NCBI RefSeq assembly: GCF_031877795.1
Contig: NC_133970.1
Span: 43,941,533 to 44,005,532, forward strand
Source: Strix aluco
Taxonomy: Eukaryota; Chordata; Aves; Strigiformes; Strigidae
Length of the DNA stretch: 64,000 bases
Reading direction: 5' to 3'
Positions within the stretch are counted from its first letter, which is position 1; every line of letters starts with the position of its first letter. Positions 1 to 12,131 of the stretch are shown here, piece after piece. The position numbers and the translations under genes were made by a program. The notes under the pieces are model-generated. The model saw only the letters and a program-made list of their open reading frames with translations. It made no database searches and had not been told where the DNA came from.

Positions 1-136
1 GGAGGCAGTAACTCTGTGTTCATTGTTGTCTTGAATTTAGGTGCGTACTCTGTGGGGAGAGTGCACCCTTGTACCATCTGCCTGGGGGGGATATTGTCAG
101 CTTAATCGGGTAGCGTTTTAAGGTAAAGTAGACGAG

Positions 137-1340
137 ATGGGAAGCGGCCAGAGTGGGGGAATAATCAAAAAGTGTCCCCTAGGCTGTATTTTAAAACGCT
201 GGAAGAAGATAGGGGGACCTCCAGGCGCAAGGGTGAATAAAAAGACACTAATAAAATATTGCAATCAGTGGTGGCCCCTACATAAATTGGATGAGGGGAA
301 AATGGCCCCTTAATGGGTCCTTGAATTATAACACCCTGCTACAAGTGATGCTGTTTTAAGGAGGGAAGTGGGATGAAGTCTCCTATGCAGACATGTTTTT
401 CACCCTCCGAGACCATCCTGAATATCAAACAGACTGTGGCCTGGCACCCCCACGAGATCCACTAGTGCTGGCACCGGAAAAAGAAAATAAGAAGGAAGGG
501 AAAGAGAAAGGGGCCGAAATAAAGGATTTACCTGAGTACTATAAACCACCGGTAGGAAGCCGACAGGAGGAGAGTGAAAGTTTGGAGGAGCCAGAGCCAG
601 GCTCCCCGCCTCACAGCCCCGTATCGGAGACGGGGACGGGAGAAGCGAGCGGTGGTGCCGGCTCCTCTGAGAGAGGCCGTAGGGCCGGATGGGGGGGCCC
701 TGTCAGAATAAAAGTGCCGTTCACTTCCTTTGATCTTGCAACTTGGAAAAGTGCAGCGAAGGGGTATCGAAGCGACTCTGTTGGGGTGACCAAGCATTTT
801 CAGTTTCTAATAAAACAACATGATCCGGATTGGGGTGATATACAGTTATTATTGGATCACATGACAGAAACTGAAAAAACAATTAATATTAAAAACAGCC
901 CAGGATCTGGCTACTGATCACCCCAAAAGTACAGGAGAAGATATAAAAGATCACTTCCCCTTACAGAACCCATGCTGGGACCCCAACAGAGGAGCCCATA
1001 TGAGATTGCTAAATGCACATAGAGATTGGATTGTAAGGGGCATGGAGCGGGCTATACCAAAAGCAATTACCTGTGCGGCCCTATACGCCATTCGGCAGGG
1101 ACCTAAAGATACTCCATCAGAATTCCTGGATAGGCTGCGGGATACCGTGAGGTGACACACCCTTAGATCCAGGATCAGAGGTGGGAATACAACAGTTAGT
1201 GTCATTATTTATAGGGCAATCAGCACATGACATTCAAAAGAAGTTGCAGAAGCTGAAACTGCCAGAGAGTAGCAGTTTGGAGACCTTGTTGGACAGAGCA
1301 TAGAGAGTATATAGCAATAAGAGAGGAGGCGATCTGCATC
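137..1340 (+). pseudogene. gag: ERV-1 gag remnant (matrix to capsid)
   Basis: The retroviral Gag polyprotein builds the virion core under the plasma membrane. The ATG at 137 gives a Met-Gly start (MGSGQSGG), the usual myristoylation signal of matrix, and a matrix-like stretch with CNQWWPL that is nearly shared with ERV-N gag. The frame stops at TAA 311-313. A different frame is open at 393-917 and holds an acidic, proline-rich linker followed by capsid-like text (KVPFTSFDL, DPDWGDIQ). Capsid text goes on to about 1320 in shifting frames with further stops (TGA near 1153, TAG near 1300). No CCHC nucleocapsid knuckle is present because the sequence jumps to RT near 1340. A family member would be about 500 residues in one frame. 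Confidence 0.82.
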
Positions 1341-4337
1341 CTGTTGTAGCAAACCCATATACATTATTAATTAGATTAGTGCCTGAATTGGCTTGGTTTA
1401 CCGTACTGGACCTAAAAGACGCCTTCTTTTGCTTGCCTTTGAGCTCCGAAAGTCAGTTATTGTTTGCATTTGAATGAGAAAACATGGAATCGGGAAGGAA
1501 GATACAATTAACATGGACTGTGCTACCCCAGGGGTTTAAAAACAGCCCCACTCTTTTTGGAAACCAACTAGCTAAAGACCTGGAGCAATGGGAGCGACCG
1601 CATGGAATTGGGAAAGTTCTGCAGTATGTAGAGGATTTATTAATAGCCACAGAGACAAAAGAAATGTGCATAATGTGGACTATTAGTTTATTAAATTTTT
1701 TGGGGACTTAATGGCTATCGAGTCTCTCCACAGAAAGCCCAGGTAGCTCAGCAGCAAGTAACTTACCTGGGATACGAGGTCACGGCTGGTCAACGGACCC
1801 TAGGGACTGCAAGGAAGGAGGCCATCTGTCAGACCCCTTGACCACAGACAGCTAAAGAGCTCCGCACGTTCCTAGGAATGACCGGATGGTGTCGCCTGTG
1901 AATATATAACTATGGACTCATGGTAAAACCCCTTTATGAACTATTAAAATCAAATCCAAAAAACCTCACTTGGAATAGAGAGGCAGACAGAGCATTCTGT
2001 CGGCTGAAAAGAAAGCTGATGGGTGCCCCTGCTTTGGGTTTACCAGACATCACTAAGCCTTTCTGGTTATTCTCCCACGAGAAACAGGGAACAGCCCTAG
2101 GGGTCCTGGCCCAAAATTTGGGACCAGATAGAAGGGCAGTGGCATACTTCTCTAAACAACTTGATGAAGTAAGCAAGGGATGGCCTAGCTGCCTGAGGGC
2201 AGTAGCAGCAGTAGTTCTAAATATCCCGGAAGCACGAAAATTCACATTGGGCCAGAAAATCACAGTACTAGTATCCCACACAGTGTCTGCAGTACTAGAC
2301 ATGAAAGGAGGACACTGGCTTTCACCCCAAAGGTACCTGAAATACCAAGCCCTCCTAGTGGAACAGGATGATATAGAAATAGAAGTTACTAATATTGTCA
2401 ACCCAGCTTCTTTTCTCAGTGGAACCACAGGAGAACCAGTGACACACGACTGCCTGGAAACGATTGAAGCAGTCTATTCCATCCAGCCAGGCCTCAAAGA
2501 GGAGCCATTTGAGGAAGCTGATGAATCCTGGTATACAGATGAGAGCTGTTTTGTCCAACAAGGTATCCGCAAGGCAGGATACGCTATAACCACCAAAGAT
2601 CAGGTAATAGAATCTAAAGCCCTTCCTCCAAATACCTCGGCACAAAAGGCAGAAATAATAGCTTTAACTTGGGCACTGGAAATGGCCAAGGGTATGAAAA
2701 TTAATATATGGACGGACTCTAAATACGCTTTCGGAGTGGTCCATGCTCATGGGGCAGTGTGGAAAGAAAGAGGACTCCTGTCTGCACGGGGAAAACATAT
2801 AAAGCATGCCAAAGAAATCCTCAAACTCCTGGAAGCAGTGCACCTACCTGAAAAGGTGGCTATAATGCATTGTAAGGCTCACCAGAGAGGAAGTTCCACC
2901 CATGAATTTGGCAACGCTATGGCAGATCGTGAGGTCAAAAGAGTGGCTGAGAAAGGTGAAGGCTGCCCAGGGAGGTGGTGGAGTCCCCATCCCTGGAGGT
3001 GTTCAAGAGGCGGGTTGACATAGCACTTAGGGATATGGTATAATTGGGATATGTCAGTGCTAGGTTAACGGTTGGAATAGATGATCTTCAGGGTCCTTTC
3101 CAACCTAGATGATTCTGTGATTCTGTGAAGTAGAAGTGCAGTATTTGGTTCCAGATGGTAAAATACAAATTGATTGTAAGCCTCAATATTCTAGGCAGGA
3201 TCAAAAACTTACTGAAGATCTAGGGGGAAGCAGAGAAGAGGACAGGTGAGCAAAGACTCCTCAAGGTAAAATAACAGTACCATCTGCACTATTATGGGCT
3301 TCAGTAATGGCAGAGCATAAAAAAAAAAAAAAAAATCCCATTGCGGGGTAGAGGGCTTATATAAGTATCTAAATCAACGTATAGTTGCCCGAAATCTATA
3401 TACCACCATCAAGCAGATGACACAGCAATGTGAAATCTGTTTACAAAATAATCCTAAAACAGGACTGAAGACCCAACCCGGGCGGATAGGGAAAGGAAAT
3501 TACCCAGGGCAACAATGGCAGATTGATTTTTCTGAACTCCCAAGAAAAGGGGGGTTTCGGTACCTTTTGGTCCTGACAGATACCTTTTCCAGGGGCCCAG
3601 AAGCATTCCCTTGACGAACTAATAAAGCCAGAGAAGTAACTAAGTTATTGTTACAAGAAATAATACCAAGGTTTGGGGTTCCAGCAACAATGTCATCAGA
3701 TTGGGGATCACATTTTGTGGCAAAAATTGTCCAGCAGGTTAGTAAACTTTTAGGAATAGACTGGCAATTACATACCCCCTATAATCCACAAGCCAGTGGT
3801 TGAGTAGAAAAATGAATCATTTAATTAAACAACAAATAGTAAAACTAGGCCAGGAAGCTGGATTGTCCTGGCCCCAAGCATTGCCCTTAGCCCTTCTAAG
3901 GATCAGAACCAAACCCAGAACTAAGGAGGGATTAAGTCCTTTTGAAATAGTATATAGGAGACCATATATGATACAGGCAGGAATATCAACCCAGGTTGGA
4001 GATGAAATACTAACAGATTATGTTATAAGTCTACAAAAGCAGCTGCGAGAAATAGAGAAATTGGTCCTGGGGACCAGGGCTCGAGGTCTGGACAAGCCTG
4101 TACACAACATTAAACCTGGTGATTATGTATATATCAGATCTTTTTCAGATTCACCTCTGGAACCAAAATGGGGAAGTTCCGTTTCAGGTGCTGCTAACTT
4201 CACATACAGCCATCAAGATTAAAGAACGATTATTGTGGATACATCACACGCAAGTTAAAGGAGCCCCGAAACAGCAATGGGAATCAAAATTAACTAGACC
4301 CCTGAGGCTCCGAATCCAACAAAAGGATGGACATTAA
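1341..4337 (+). pseudogene. pol: ERV-1 pol remnant (RT, RNase H, integrase)
   Basis: Text begins inside the RT fingers ([10 protein letters not shown]), so protease and the RT N-terminus are missing. The motif LPQGFKNSP is present. The catalytic YVDD box reads YVED at 1625-1636, which loses one of the two metal-binding aspartates. The connection and RNase H domains are open from 1920 to about 2955. The RNase H motif reads YTDES rather than the usual TDGS, and the later WTDSKYAF motif is kept. A CR1 tail then interrupts the frame. Integrase follows from about 3130: a CEIC zinc-binding pair, WQIDFSELP (first catalytic Asp), [12 protein letters not shown] text (second Asp) and a C-terminal domain open at 3800-4222. 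Stops near 3612 and 3800 and frame changes break it. Confidence 0.87.
2960..3128 (+). mobile_element. CR1 LINE 3' end inserted in ERV-1 pol
   Basis: About 170 bases match the last part of the CR1 copy at 61560-62834 almost word for word, from the CCCAGGGAGGTGG motif to the terminal tail. The tail carries two copies of the ATTCTGTG octamer, the hallmark CR1 3' end. It falls between RNase H and the integrase zinc domain of ERV-1. The target duplication is short or unresolved. CR1 copies truncated this way arise by incomplete target-primed reverse transcription. Confidence 0.9.
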
Positions 4338-4498
4338 TTATCAACATGATCGAACTGTGGGGAGGGATCGTAAGTACATGGGACTCTAATACACATTATA
4401 CATTAACACAGAATATCTCCCTAATTCTAGGTAAGATCAATTGTTAGATATATACTTAAATTCCTGCTTTGATATAGCAAAAGAATTTGCTTAGGAAA

Positions 4499-4514
4499 AA
4501 GAAAAGGGGGGAAT
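4499..4514 (+). other. ERV-1 polypurine tract
   Basis: A purine run with six G residues (AAAAGGGGGGAA) lies directly before the TGATACAAGG start of the 3' LTR. This is the position and composition of a retroviral plus-strand primer. It fixes the left end of the LTR. Confidence 0.75.
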
Positions 4515-5197
4515 TGATACAAGGAAATGATCACCTGCTTTGCAATTTATTTACTTATAGCAACTTATAATGATTTCTGAATATTGCTTAATAATCCGGC
4601 TTGCCCTCACTGTTCTGTGGAATTTTACCAAGGACTACTGCTACTGTGTTCATCAAAACAAAGAAGTTTACTGTGGAAACCTACCAAGAACTGCAGTGCT
4701 CAGCAAAAAAAATATGTTTTGTCCTTGGAAAGCAGATGTGCTCTAACTAGTTTAGTCTTGGTAATATATGGACGGTAGAAATGGATACACTGGTACTTTT
4801 AGATAAGAGAGAATGAGTAAACCGGCTGAAAACACTCTTGTTATTCAAGAAATTGGCCAAGAGAATCTGCGCATGCTCCGGGGAAAAAACAAGGTGAGGA
4901 GGACTGTGAGCCTTCCTCCCAAAGCCCCCCGAAGACGCCCCCCAGGAGGCAATGCACAGGTGCAAAGAGAACATAAACTGCTGACATCAGCCTCTAGAAC
5001 TAACCCAGCCTTACTCATGCATATGTATGTTTGTGTTATGTAATCCAATGAATATGTATAGCCACACTCGATAAGTTTTTGGTAAAATGTGCGGTGGGTG
5101 TGCAAGCTTTGTGGAGAAATCCCCTTGCACCCTGGTGCCGGAGTAAACATACCTGCTTTAGAACTCTCTGAGTTGTAGAGTCTGTTTCCACAAATCA
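4515..5197 (+). repeat. ERV-1 3' LTR
   Basis: This 683-base LTR runs from TGATACAAGG to CAAATCA, with TG...CA ends. The right part (about 5010-5197) recurs as a separate fragment at 7951-8176 and has the same layout as the solo LTR ending at 49638. The poly(A) signal appears as the variant AGTAAA near 5143 in both this LTR and the 7951 fragment. A GCGCATGCTC motif lies in U3 near 4870. No left LTR is available for comparison. Confidence 0.8.
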
Positions 5198-5241
5198 ATA
5201 GCCTTTCCTGATAAGTTTGTTTTAGATTATTTATTTACTAA

Positions 5242-5760
5242 TTGATTGTCATGATACGAGGGATGCAAATCTGCAGTCACTCTTCTCCTCTCAGGATTGT
5301 CTCAGTCTGTGGATTGGATGGGTGGGCAGAAACAAATCCTCAAGGCAAGAGTGTGCAGACCACAAACTCTGACAGCCTCCTTGATATTGCATCTATTCTT
5401 CCACCAAAGCAATTACCCCGTGATGTGGCCAGTGCCCAGAAATATCTCCTTGGCAGAAATACTGAAAGACCTATGACAAAAATGAATGAGACCCACATAC
5501 GTCTTTCCTTTAATTCAGTGTTTTCAGTACTTTTGACCCTCAACAAAGCAGCATAGATGGAGCACAGCAGAAGGGTAAAAAGGCTTTTTTGGAAGAAGAC
5601 AAAGGAGCAATAAGTCAGAGTGACAGTGGATCCCATTTCTCTGCTCCTGTGGAGGACAGGACTGCTCTCCAGTATTCTGCTGCTCATCAGCTGATGTCAG
5701 ACTCCATTGGTAGGAAATTGCCAAAACTCAGTTCCAGTGCTTCTCATATGCACCTGGATG
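5242..5760 (+). other. Exon-like open stretch, unidentified
   Basis: I do not recognise a gene here. One frame is open from 5242 to 5556 and another from about 5527 to 5831. Around 5370-5520 and 5527-5706 the text has balanced, protein-like composition with no obvious repeat. A polypyrimidine stretch ending in TTTTCAG at about 5526 and a G|GTAGGA donor-like site near 5707 would frame a candidate exon of about 180 bases. It could equally be a processed pseudogene with a frame change near 5520, or chance. No start codon context or neighbouring exon was confirmed. Confidence 0.2.
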
Positions 5761-7950
5761 GGGTGGCAATTAACATGGGTCTGTTCCTGCCTCTGTTGTG
5801 TACTGTCTTATTTACTGTAAAAACTGTGTAATTGGTTTCCATCTAACATTGAGATCTTAACTGGTAGTTTATCTTATCTCTGAAGCACTTGTGAGGGTTG
5901 CAGCAATATGGATAGTAGACATTTCAAAGTGATGCCTTTTTCTGCTTACCTACATACTCTGAGATATCTGCTTTCAGATTTAAAGTCCTTCTCTCTCATT
6001 GGATCATAGCTTTATCTGCCGTGTTTTGCCACAAATATTTAATTTGTGCAAATTCTTTTTAACTGAGTTGCTGCTGAAAGGAGAGATGGTTGGCTCATGC
6101 AGTCCTGCAAAACCTGGGACTTGAGGCCATGCTGCTTATTTATTTTGAACACTTGGTTATTCAGAAGTGAAGGAGGCTGGGTGCATAGGGAGTCTTGAAT
6201 TTTGTGTGAGGCTTGCTTGTTTTCTAGGCTATAGGCACTGTGGGATTACAAACCTGGATCAGTCCTTGAGATAAGGTTGATTCAAGCCACCTTTTCTTCC
6301 TGTCTACATAATAAGAAGTCAAGAAGTTCAATAGATCAAAGCAGTTGATGCCCAAATGCTGCAGGATAGGTGTTTTAGAGGTTTTATTTTGAACTAGGGA
6401 CAGCCTGGGTGGGAGTCATCTCTCAAGCACACTGCTGCTCCAAACCATCCATGCAAATGTAGATGGACCCCCCCCCCCCCAACCCCATGTCATATCAGCA
6501 CAGATGCAAGTGGTCTGTAGTATCTTTATACGCAGTGCCCAGTGCTAAATTTGTTCCTGGGTTGTAGTGGGGAGAGAGGTGATGCCACCTTTTCATCCAG
6601 GTGTTGCCTTTATCCAGGTGTTCCTATCTGCTGGCAGCTCTCTCTCTGAACCAACCTGATGGACCTCTGCTTCTCATCAAAGGACACTTCTTCCCATAAA
6701 GCTCAGTTCTGCTCCCACAGAAATGTTAACAAATGCATATGCACATATTTTTAAAGTCGTAAAATCATGAAATTAATAACAAATGATATCTGAAGTATAC
6801 ACACCTTCCTGTGTGATCCCTGTCTGATTGCCCAGGCACTTACAAAGGTGCAAAGTAAGACATGCTGTCAGGTTACTACACTAGTTTTGGAAGTGACTGG
6901 ACTAGATGACTTCCCATCTTATTATAATTCTCTGCTATTCATCCTATTTGCTGGTTAATATAATTTTTTTTTACTCCCGTGTTTCCCATGACACTTTGAG
7001 GAAGGTCCCTGTAAACTTCTGCAAGACACTCTCAGTATTATCCTCATATCTCACTTACCTCCCCTTTTCCATAGTGTCTATAAAAGCCCAGCAATGCTTA
7101 GGTTACTAATTTGCTATGAGTGTTCCTACCCTGCTGAAAAACAGTACTGGACAAGATGACAGCAGAGCTCAGTCTTCATATGTGTGAAAGCTGGTGGTAT
7201 CTGAAAACTGGATAGGCAAAATTCATCTACCAAATTTTCCTTATTCCATCTTCCACTAAAATAATAATTTAAAAAAGCATGGGTTTCTTGCTCAGAAAAT
7301 GTATTTGATTTTAAGAATGAGGTGCTGTCAGAGGTAGAGGTGTCCCAGAAAACTTGATGCTGAAGCAAAGTGATAAATTCTAAAGGAGCAAGTCACCTGG
7401 TTCAATGGAAGGCACCCAGCAGTGCCAGAAGACTTAAAGCTGAAATGGCTGAGCTGAACAAAGCCAACCACACTGAAACTGGAAAATTTATCTGAAAATA
7501 TCAAAAAAGAAGCTGTGAAGTTGAGTTAGAGCTCTTTCAATAACCCTCACATTAATGTTAATCAAACACTGAATAGATTTAGAGGAAATTCCCATGCTGA
7601 GACAGGCAAGGTGAACACGGGGCAGCAGTTTGGCAGGTGAAACTCAGTGTTGCTATCTGAAATGTAAGAGGGGAAATGGTCTGTCCTACACATACATTAT
7701 TTTTCAGATGCTAAGGGCATGTCTACAGGGCACATCTGCAATGAATATACTGATTTCAGTACCCAACAGAGCTCATGCATTGTGCTCACAAATAGTGCTG
7801 TGTGGAGATATCAGTAATTAAATGCAGATATTCAGAAAATAGACCCAGAGTATAATTTTCCAAAGTCAGTCACCTGTGAGTCACTGCTATGGACAAACAG
7901 ATGAAGACCTCAGTTCAGCAACAGCAACAGTCAGCAATGCTACCAGGGTG
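5761..7950. other. Unassigned DNA with a possible old CR1 tail
   Basis: No gene is supported. Around 6870-6945 the words GGACTAGATGAC followed by a CTCTGCTATTC-like end resemble a decayed CR1 3' terminus on the plus strand, but only weakly. A C-run lies near 6469-6480. The rest is AT-rich and looks single copy within this window. Confidence 0.4.
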
Positions 7951-8176
7951 TAAGGACCCAGCCTTAGTTATGCATATGTTACTTATATTACTCATGCATA
8001 TGTATGTTTGTGTTATGTAATCCAATGAATATGTATATCCACACTCTATAAGTTTTTGGTAAAATGTGCGATGGGTGTGCAAGCTTTGTGGAGAAATCCC
8101 CTTGCACCCCGACGCCGGAGTAAACATACCTGCTTTAGAACTCTATTCAAGTTGTAGAGTCTGTTTCCGCAAATCA
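7951..8176 (+). repeat. LTR fragment related to the ERV-1 LTR
   Basis: This is close to the right third of the ERV-1 LTR (about 5005-5197): the shared CATGCATATGTATG region, the AGTAAA-type signal and the U5 end AAATCA. A small local duplication of the CATGCATATG segment occurs at its left end. The left two thirds of the LTR are missing. It abuts an ERVL LTR tail on the right. Confidence 0.8.
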
Positions 8177-8223
8177 AGTGGCTTAGTGGGTACCTGGTGG
8201 CTAGCTAAGGTCAACCCACCACA
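8177..8223 (+). repeat. ERVL-type LTR terminal scrap
   Basis: Forty-odd bases ending CAACCCACCACA match the final bases of the ERVL-type LTRs at 11109 and 32740, including the GGTGGGTACCTGG-like and AAGGTCAA words. Only the terminus is left, so the class I LTR fragment beside it probably inserted into or replaced the rest. Confidence 0.6.
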
Positions 8224-9399
8224 AGTAGGATGAAACAAACCTGGTCAGGAAATCTTACAGTTTGTGACCTGTGCACTGATGGCAAATGATGCTTCTTAAT
8301 GGATTCAGTCTTCCTTCACAGCAGGGTCAGTAGTTAAAAATTCGCCTGTAGCATGAATTATATATAAACCTTTAGTTTATAGCAGTTTGTTTAGAGCAGG
8401 ATGTGGACAGAGAATTGCAAATTTGCCCAGCCTGAAGAAGGCGGGTTTGTAACTATTAGGACAGCTGTCCCTAGAGCCTGCTTTTGCATGCAGAAGGGGA
8501 AATGACTCATTTTAGGGAAAAAGACATGAGGAAGAAGAAGGTTTTAATAATTTTGTGCCAAGTCTTAAGGCAGGAGCAAGAGAGCAAGAGGCTGATAGTG
8601 ATGTTTTCATTTCACAGGGAGATGGAAGCTTCCTTGGTCTCCTAACCCAAAATATTGAGTTTTTTGTCTGGTTAAGGTGTCATCTACCTCTTTAATAGGA
8701 CTGTGACTCAGAGAGCAGGTGATGGCTGCTTCTTTCTGTGTATAGAACTATAATCTTTCTCAATTATCAAAGACATAAATTGCTATTATTTCCTTACCAG
8801 ACTGAACATTTTCCTTAAATATGTGAAAGAAAAATTGTAGGTTGTCTAGTGAATTTTCCTCTTGGAAAAACTGCCTATTCTTGATATACAAGTTCAAGGA
8901 AAGTTCAAAAATTTATCAGTGCAAAGACTGTATTCTAATAATTTATCTGCCAGTTTCTCAACTCATATTTTGATACTTTGAACTGAGACATTTTTGTAGT
9001 GCTTTCATGTAAAAGTAATCAAACAGCATTTTTCACAGGCCTATCATAATATCTATTAATCATAATCAAACTACAGATAGTGTTAGTATTGGAGGGCTCC
9101 TGTGTAGGACAATTTGTCAATCACCAGAGCAAACTGATGCTGACTGTTGCAGGATGCTGTTTTCCTCAGCCAATATAACTTCACCAGGCTTCACCCTATG
9201 AAGAACTGCCATGATGCTCAGGGATGCTGCAGGTAAATCAGATGTTGTTTTGCAGGCAAGTCAGATGTTTTCACACTTGCTGGGCTTAATGACACTCACT
9301 CAGGGGGTAATACAAGGGCTATTGGATGAAGTCTCAGTGTTGTTAGTAGTATCTTTAACAGCCTGCTCTGGAAAAGTAAGATGTCAGAGAGTGGGAAAG
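8224..9399. other. Unassigned DNA
   Basis: I see no coding region, RNA gene or repeat that I can name. The stretch is AT-rich with short open frames only. Confidence 0.4.
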
Positions 9400-10130
9400 A
9401 ACAAAGTGCCTATCTTTATGAAGTGGAGCAAAATAAAGAGTAGTTCAGAATTATACAGCTCCCAGGTTATTCTTAGTTCCTGGAAAATGTTGAAACAATT
9501 AACACAAAACATTTTTAAACATCTAGGAGAAAACAAGAAGGTGAGTAGAAGCAAGCATAGTTTTACCAAGAATAAACAACACCAGTCAGTCTAACACCAT
9601 TTGATAAACAGTTTTCAGACAGAGAAACAGGAGTGATGCAATATTTCGAATTTAGGGAGATTTTCATGCTCTTTCATATGACTTTTTCCTAATGTGACTA
9701 AGTAAGAATGGCCTGGATGGGTCAGCCTCTAAGATGGGGCCAATATTATCTGGGTGACAAGAAATAGCCAGGATGTACTAGTAAAACAAGTTGTAGGTGA
9801 TGAGGTTCTGCAGGGTCAGTCCTTGGTCCAGTTCTCTTCAATATTTTCAACATCAAGCTATATGGGGGAAAATAAAGTATGCTTATTAAATTTTCAAAAG
9901 GCACCTCATTGGGACTGACCACAGATAATTTGAAAGATAAAGCTAAAATTAAAATTTATCCTGACAACTGGGGAAGATACTCTGAAAGAGTAATGTAAAA
10001 TGCAAGGAACTATTCTTGGGAAAGCTTCATCAAATAAACATAGAGACCAGCTGGCAAAATACAGGTTCTTCATGAAAGCATCAGAGGACCTGTGTAAGTA
10101 AGACCTGTGGGCTTGCTGCTCAGCAGGACA
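9400..10130 (+). mobile_element. Old CR1 LINE remnant (reverse transcriptase region)
   Basis: Decayed CR1 ORF2 text can be followed on the plus strand: a heavily substituted segment around 9480-9600 of the kind that precedes the RT palm, then GTTCTGCAGGGTCAGTCC near 9806. The latter is the DNA form of the VLQGSVL motif that sits before the catalytic core. Frames are lost throughout. It is much more diverged than the CR1 copy at 61560-62834. Confidence 0.55.
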
Positions 10131-10689
10131 AAGTCAGCCTCACATCTAGGTGGCCTCCTCTGGGGAGGTGGTAAATTATGAGAAACATCTCCCTTGGGGT
10201 CAGTGGCAGAAACTGTTGAAGAGGCTGGGGGAGACTGGTGCAGCTTTAAGCCGGCTGCAAAAGAGCTCAGAGGGACTTGGTAGGCAGTTATTCTGCATGG
10301 CTGTGCATCCTGTGCACTTTCTATGGGCTGCTTGCTGGTGGACTTGTGTGCTTAGAGAGAGGAGAAAGATGTCACATAGCAGCAGCAGCTACTTCATAAA
10401 CAAGCAGGATTACCATTATAAGCCTAATTATATTCCTTCCTCCCCTGGCCTTACTGATCTCAACACTGACAGATTTTCCTAACTCCAGGTCTAGCCTATC
10501 TACAAAATCTGTGAAAAATCAGACACAATTTCCGGAAATGGAATTTTTAAAAAATTAGAGCTAATTGAAAACCATACCTAGAGAACAGGTAAGAATTTTA
10601 TTGGATGAAACATCCACTGGACTTCTTGAGCCGTGACTTAATACCTGGGACCAAAATTTATTTAGGTCTTTTATATAGTCCTATTTATA

Positions 10690-11109
10690 ATAGCACTGCA
10701 CCCCATAGAAAGGACACGTGGAAAGGACCCACACTGGAGCAGTTCATGAAGAACTGCAGCTTGTTGGAAGGACTCACGTTGAAAAAGTTCATGAAGGACT
10801 GTCTCCCATGGGACAGACCCCACACTGGAGCAGGGGAAGAGTGTGAGGAGGAAGGAGCGGCAGTGATGTGTGATGAACGGACCACAACCCCCATTCCTCC
10901 TTCCCCTGTACTGCTCGGGGGGAGGAGGAGATAGAGAAATCGGGAGTGAAGTTGAGCCCGGGACAGTAATTGGTGAGTGACCTCTCCCTGTCCTTATCTC
11001 GACCCACGAGCCTTTCGTTATAATTTCTCTCCCCTGTCCAGCTGAGGAAGGGGAGTGATAGAGTGGCTTTGGTGGGCACTTGGCATCCAGCCAAGGTCAA
11101 CCCACCACA
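10690..11109 (+). repeat. ERVL-type LTR, internally deleted
   Basis: The stretch carries repeated GTTCATGAAG/ACTG words, a CTGGAGCAGGGGAAGAGTG block and the canonical 3' end (GAGTGATAGAGTGGC, then CAACCCACCACA). The 3' end is the same type as at 32740 and 8223. The segment that usually holds the poly(A) signal seems to be missing near 10965. The 5' limit is uncertain. Confidence 0.6.
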
Positions 11110-11305
11110 ATTCAAAAGAAAAGAGAAGAGAGAAAAAAGGACAAAATGGGTCTGAGCCAGTTAGGACATACGAAGTCATGGAATCAGTCCCTAAGAATGA
11201 AAACGTCATGCGCAGACAAGCATTAGATATACTACTAGGAAAAACGGAGGAGTAAAATTCATGGGATCTGTTTTTAATATCTGATGCATAGAATATGAAA
11301 AGCTA

Positions 11306-12131
11306 CTTACATAGACTCATAGAATATCTCGAGTAAGAAGGGACCCATAAGGATCATTGAGTCCAACTCCCTGCTCCTCGCAGGACTACCTAACACTAAG
11401 CCATATGACTAAGAGCGCCATCCAGATGCTCCTTGAACTCTGACAGGCTTGGTGCCATCACCACTTTCCTGGGGAGCCTGTTCCAGTGACCGACCACCCT
11501 CTCAGTGAAGAACCCTTTCCTAATGTCCAATCTAAACTTCCCCTGATGCAGCTTCATACCATTTCCTCGTGTCCTATCGCTGGTCACCAGAGAGGAGATC
11601 AGCACCTCCCCCTCCTCTGCCCCCCTTGAGGAAGTTGTAGACTGCGATGAGATCACCCCTCAGCCTTCTCTTCTCCAAGCTGAACAAACCAAATGTCCTC
11701 AGCTGCTCCTCATAAGCCTTGCCCTCAAAGCCTTTCACCATCTTGGTCACCCTCCTCTGGACACACTCTAAGAGTGTGATGTCCTTCTTATATTGAGGCA
11801 CCCAGAACTGCAGACAATACTCAAGGTGGGGCCGCACCAGTGCGGTGTAGAATGGGACAATCCCCTCCCTCAACTGGCTAGCTATGCTGTGCCTGATGCA
11901 CCCCAGAACACAGTTGGCCCTTTTGGCTGCCAGGGCACCCTGGTGACTCATATCCAACTTGCCATCAACCCAAATCCCCAGATCTCTTTCCACTGGGCTG
12001 CTCTCCAGCCTCTCATCCCCCAGTTTGTATGTATAACCAGGATTACCCTGTCCCAGGTGTGGAATGTTGCTCTTATTATAAGAGCAGAATTTTGTTCTTA
12101 TTGCATTTCATAAAGTTGGTGATTTCCCAGC
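11306..12131 (-). mobile_element. CR1 LINE, 3' part (left of the ERV-2 insertion)
   Basis: Read on the minus strand, this is the C-terminal end of CR1 ORF2. Coding text at 11993-11396 includes [30 protein letters not shown] and [12 protein letters not shown], shared with the plus-strand CR1 at 61560-62834. The 3' tail lies near 11306. A change of frame near 11600 and the missing N-terminal half show that it is dead. The element continues at 26935 after ERV-2; the join restores CR1 order, which confirms that ERV-2 landed inside it. Confidence 0.85.

Larger units (their letters stand above)
1..5197 (+). mobile_element. ERV-1: degenerate gammaretrovirus-like provirus, 5' LTR outside window
   Basis: The order seen is leader, gag, pol, polypurine tract, 3' LTR, all on the plus strand. 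The 5' LTR is not in the window, so the left end is cut. There is no recognisable env: integrase text ends near 4337 and only about 160 bases separate it from the polypurine tract. Protein text in RT, RNase H and integrase resembles that of ERV-N (13959-22381), so the two belong to related class I families. Stops, frameshifts, a large internal deletion near 1340 and a CR1 insertion at 2960-3128 make it non-functional. Its age cannot be dated from LTR pairs here. Confidence 0.88.
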
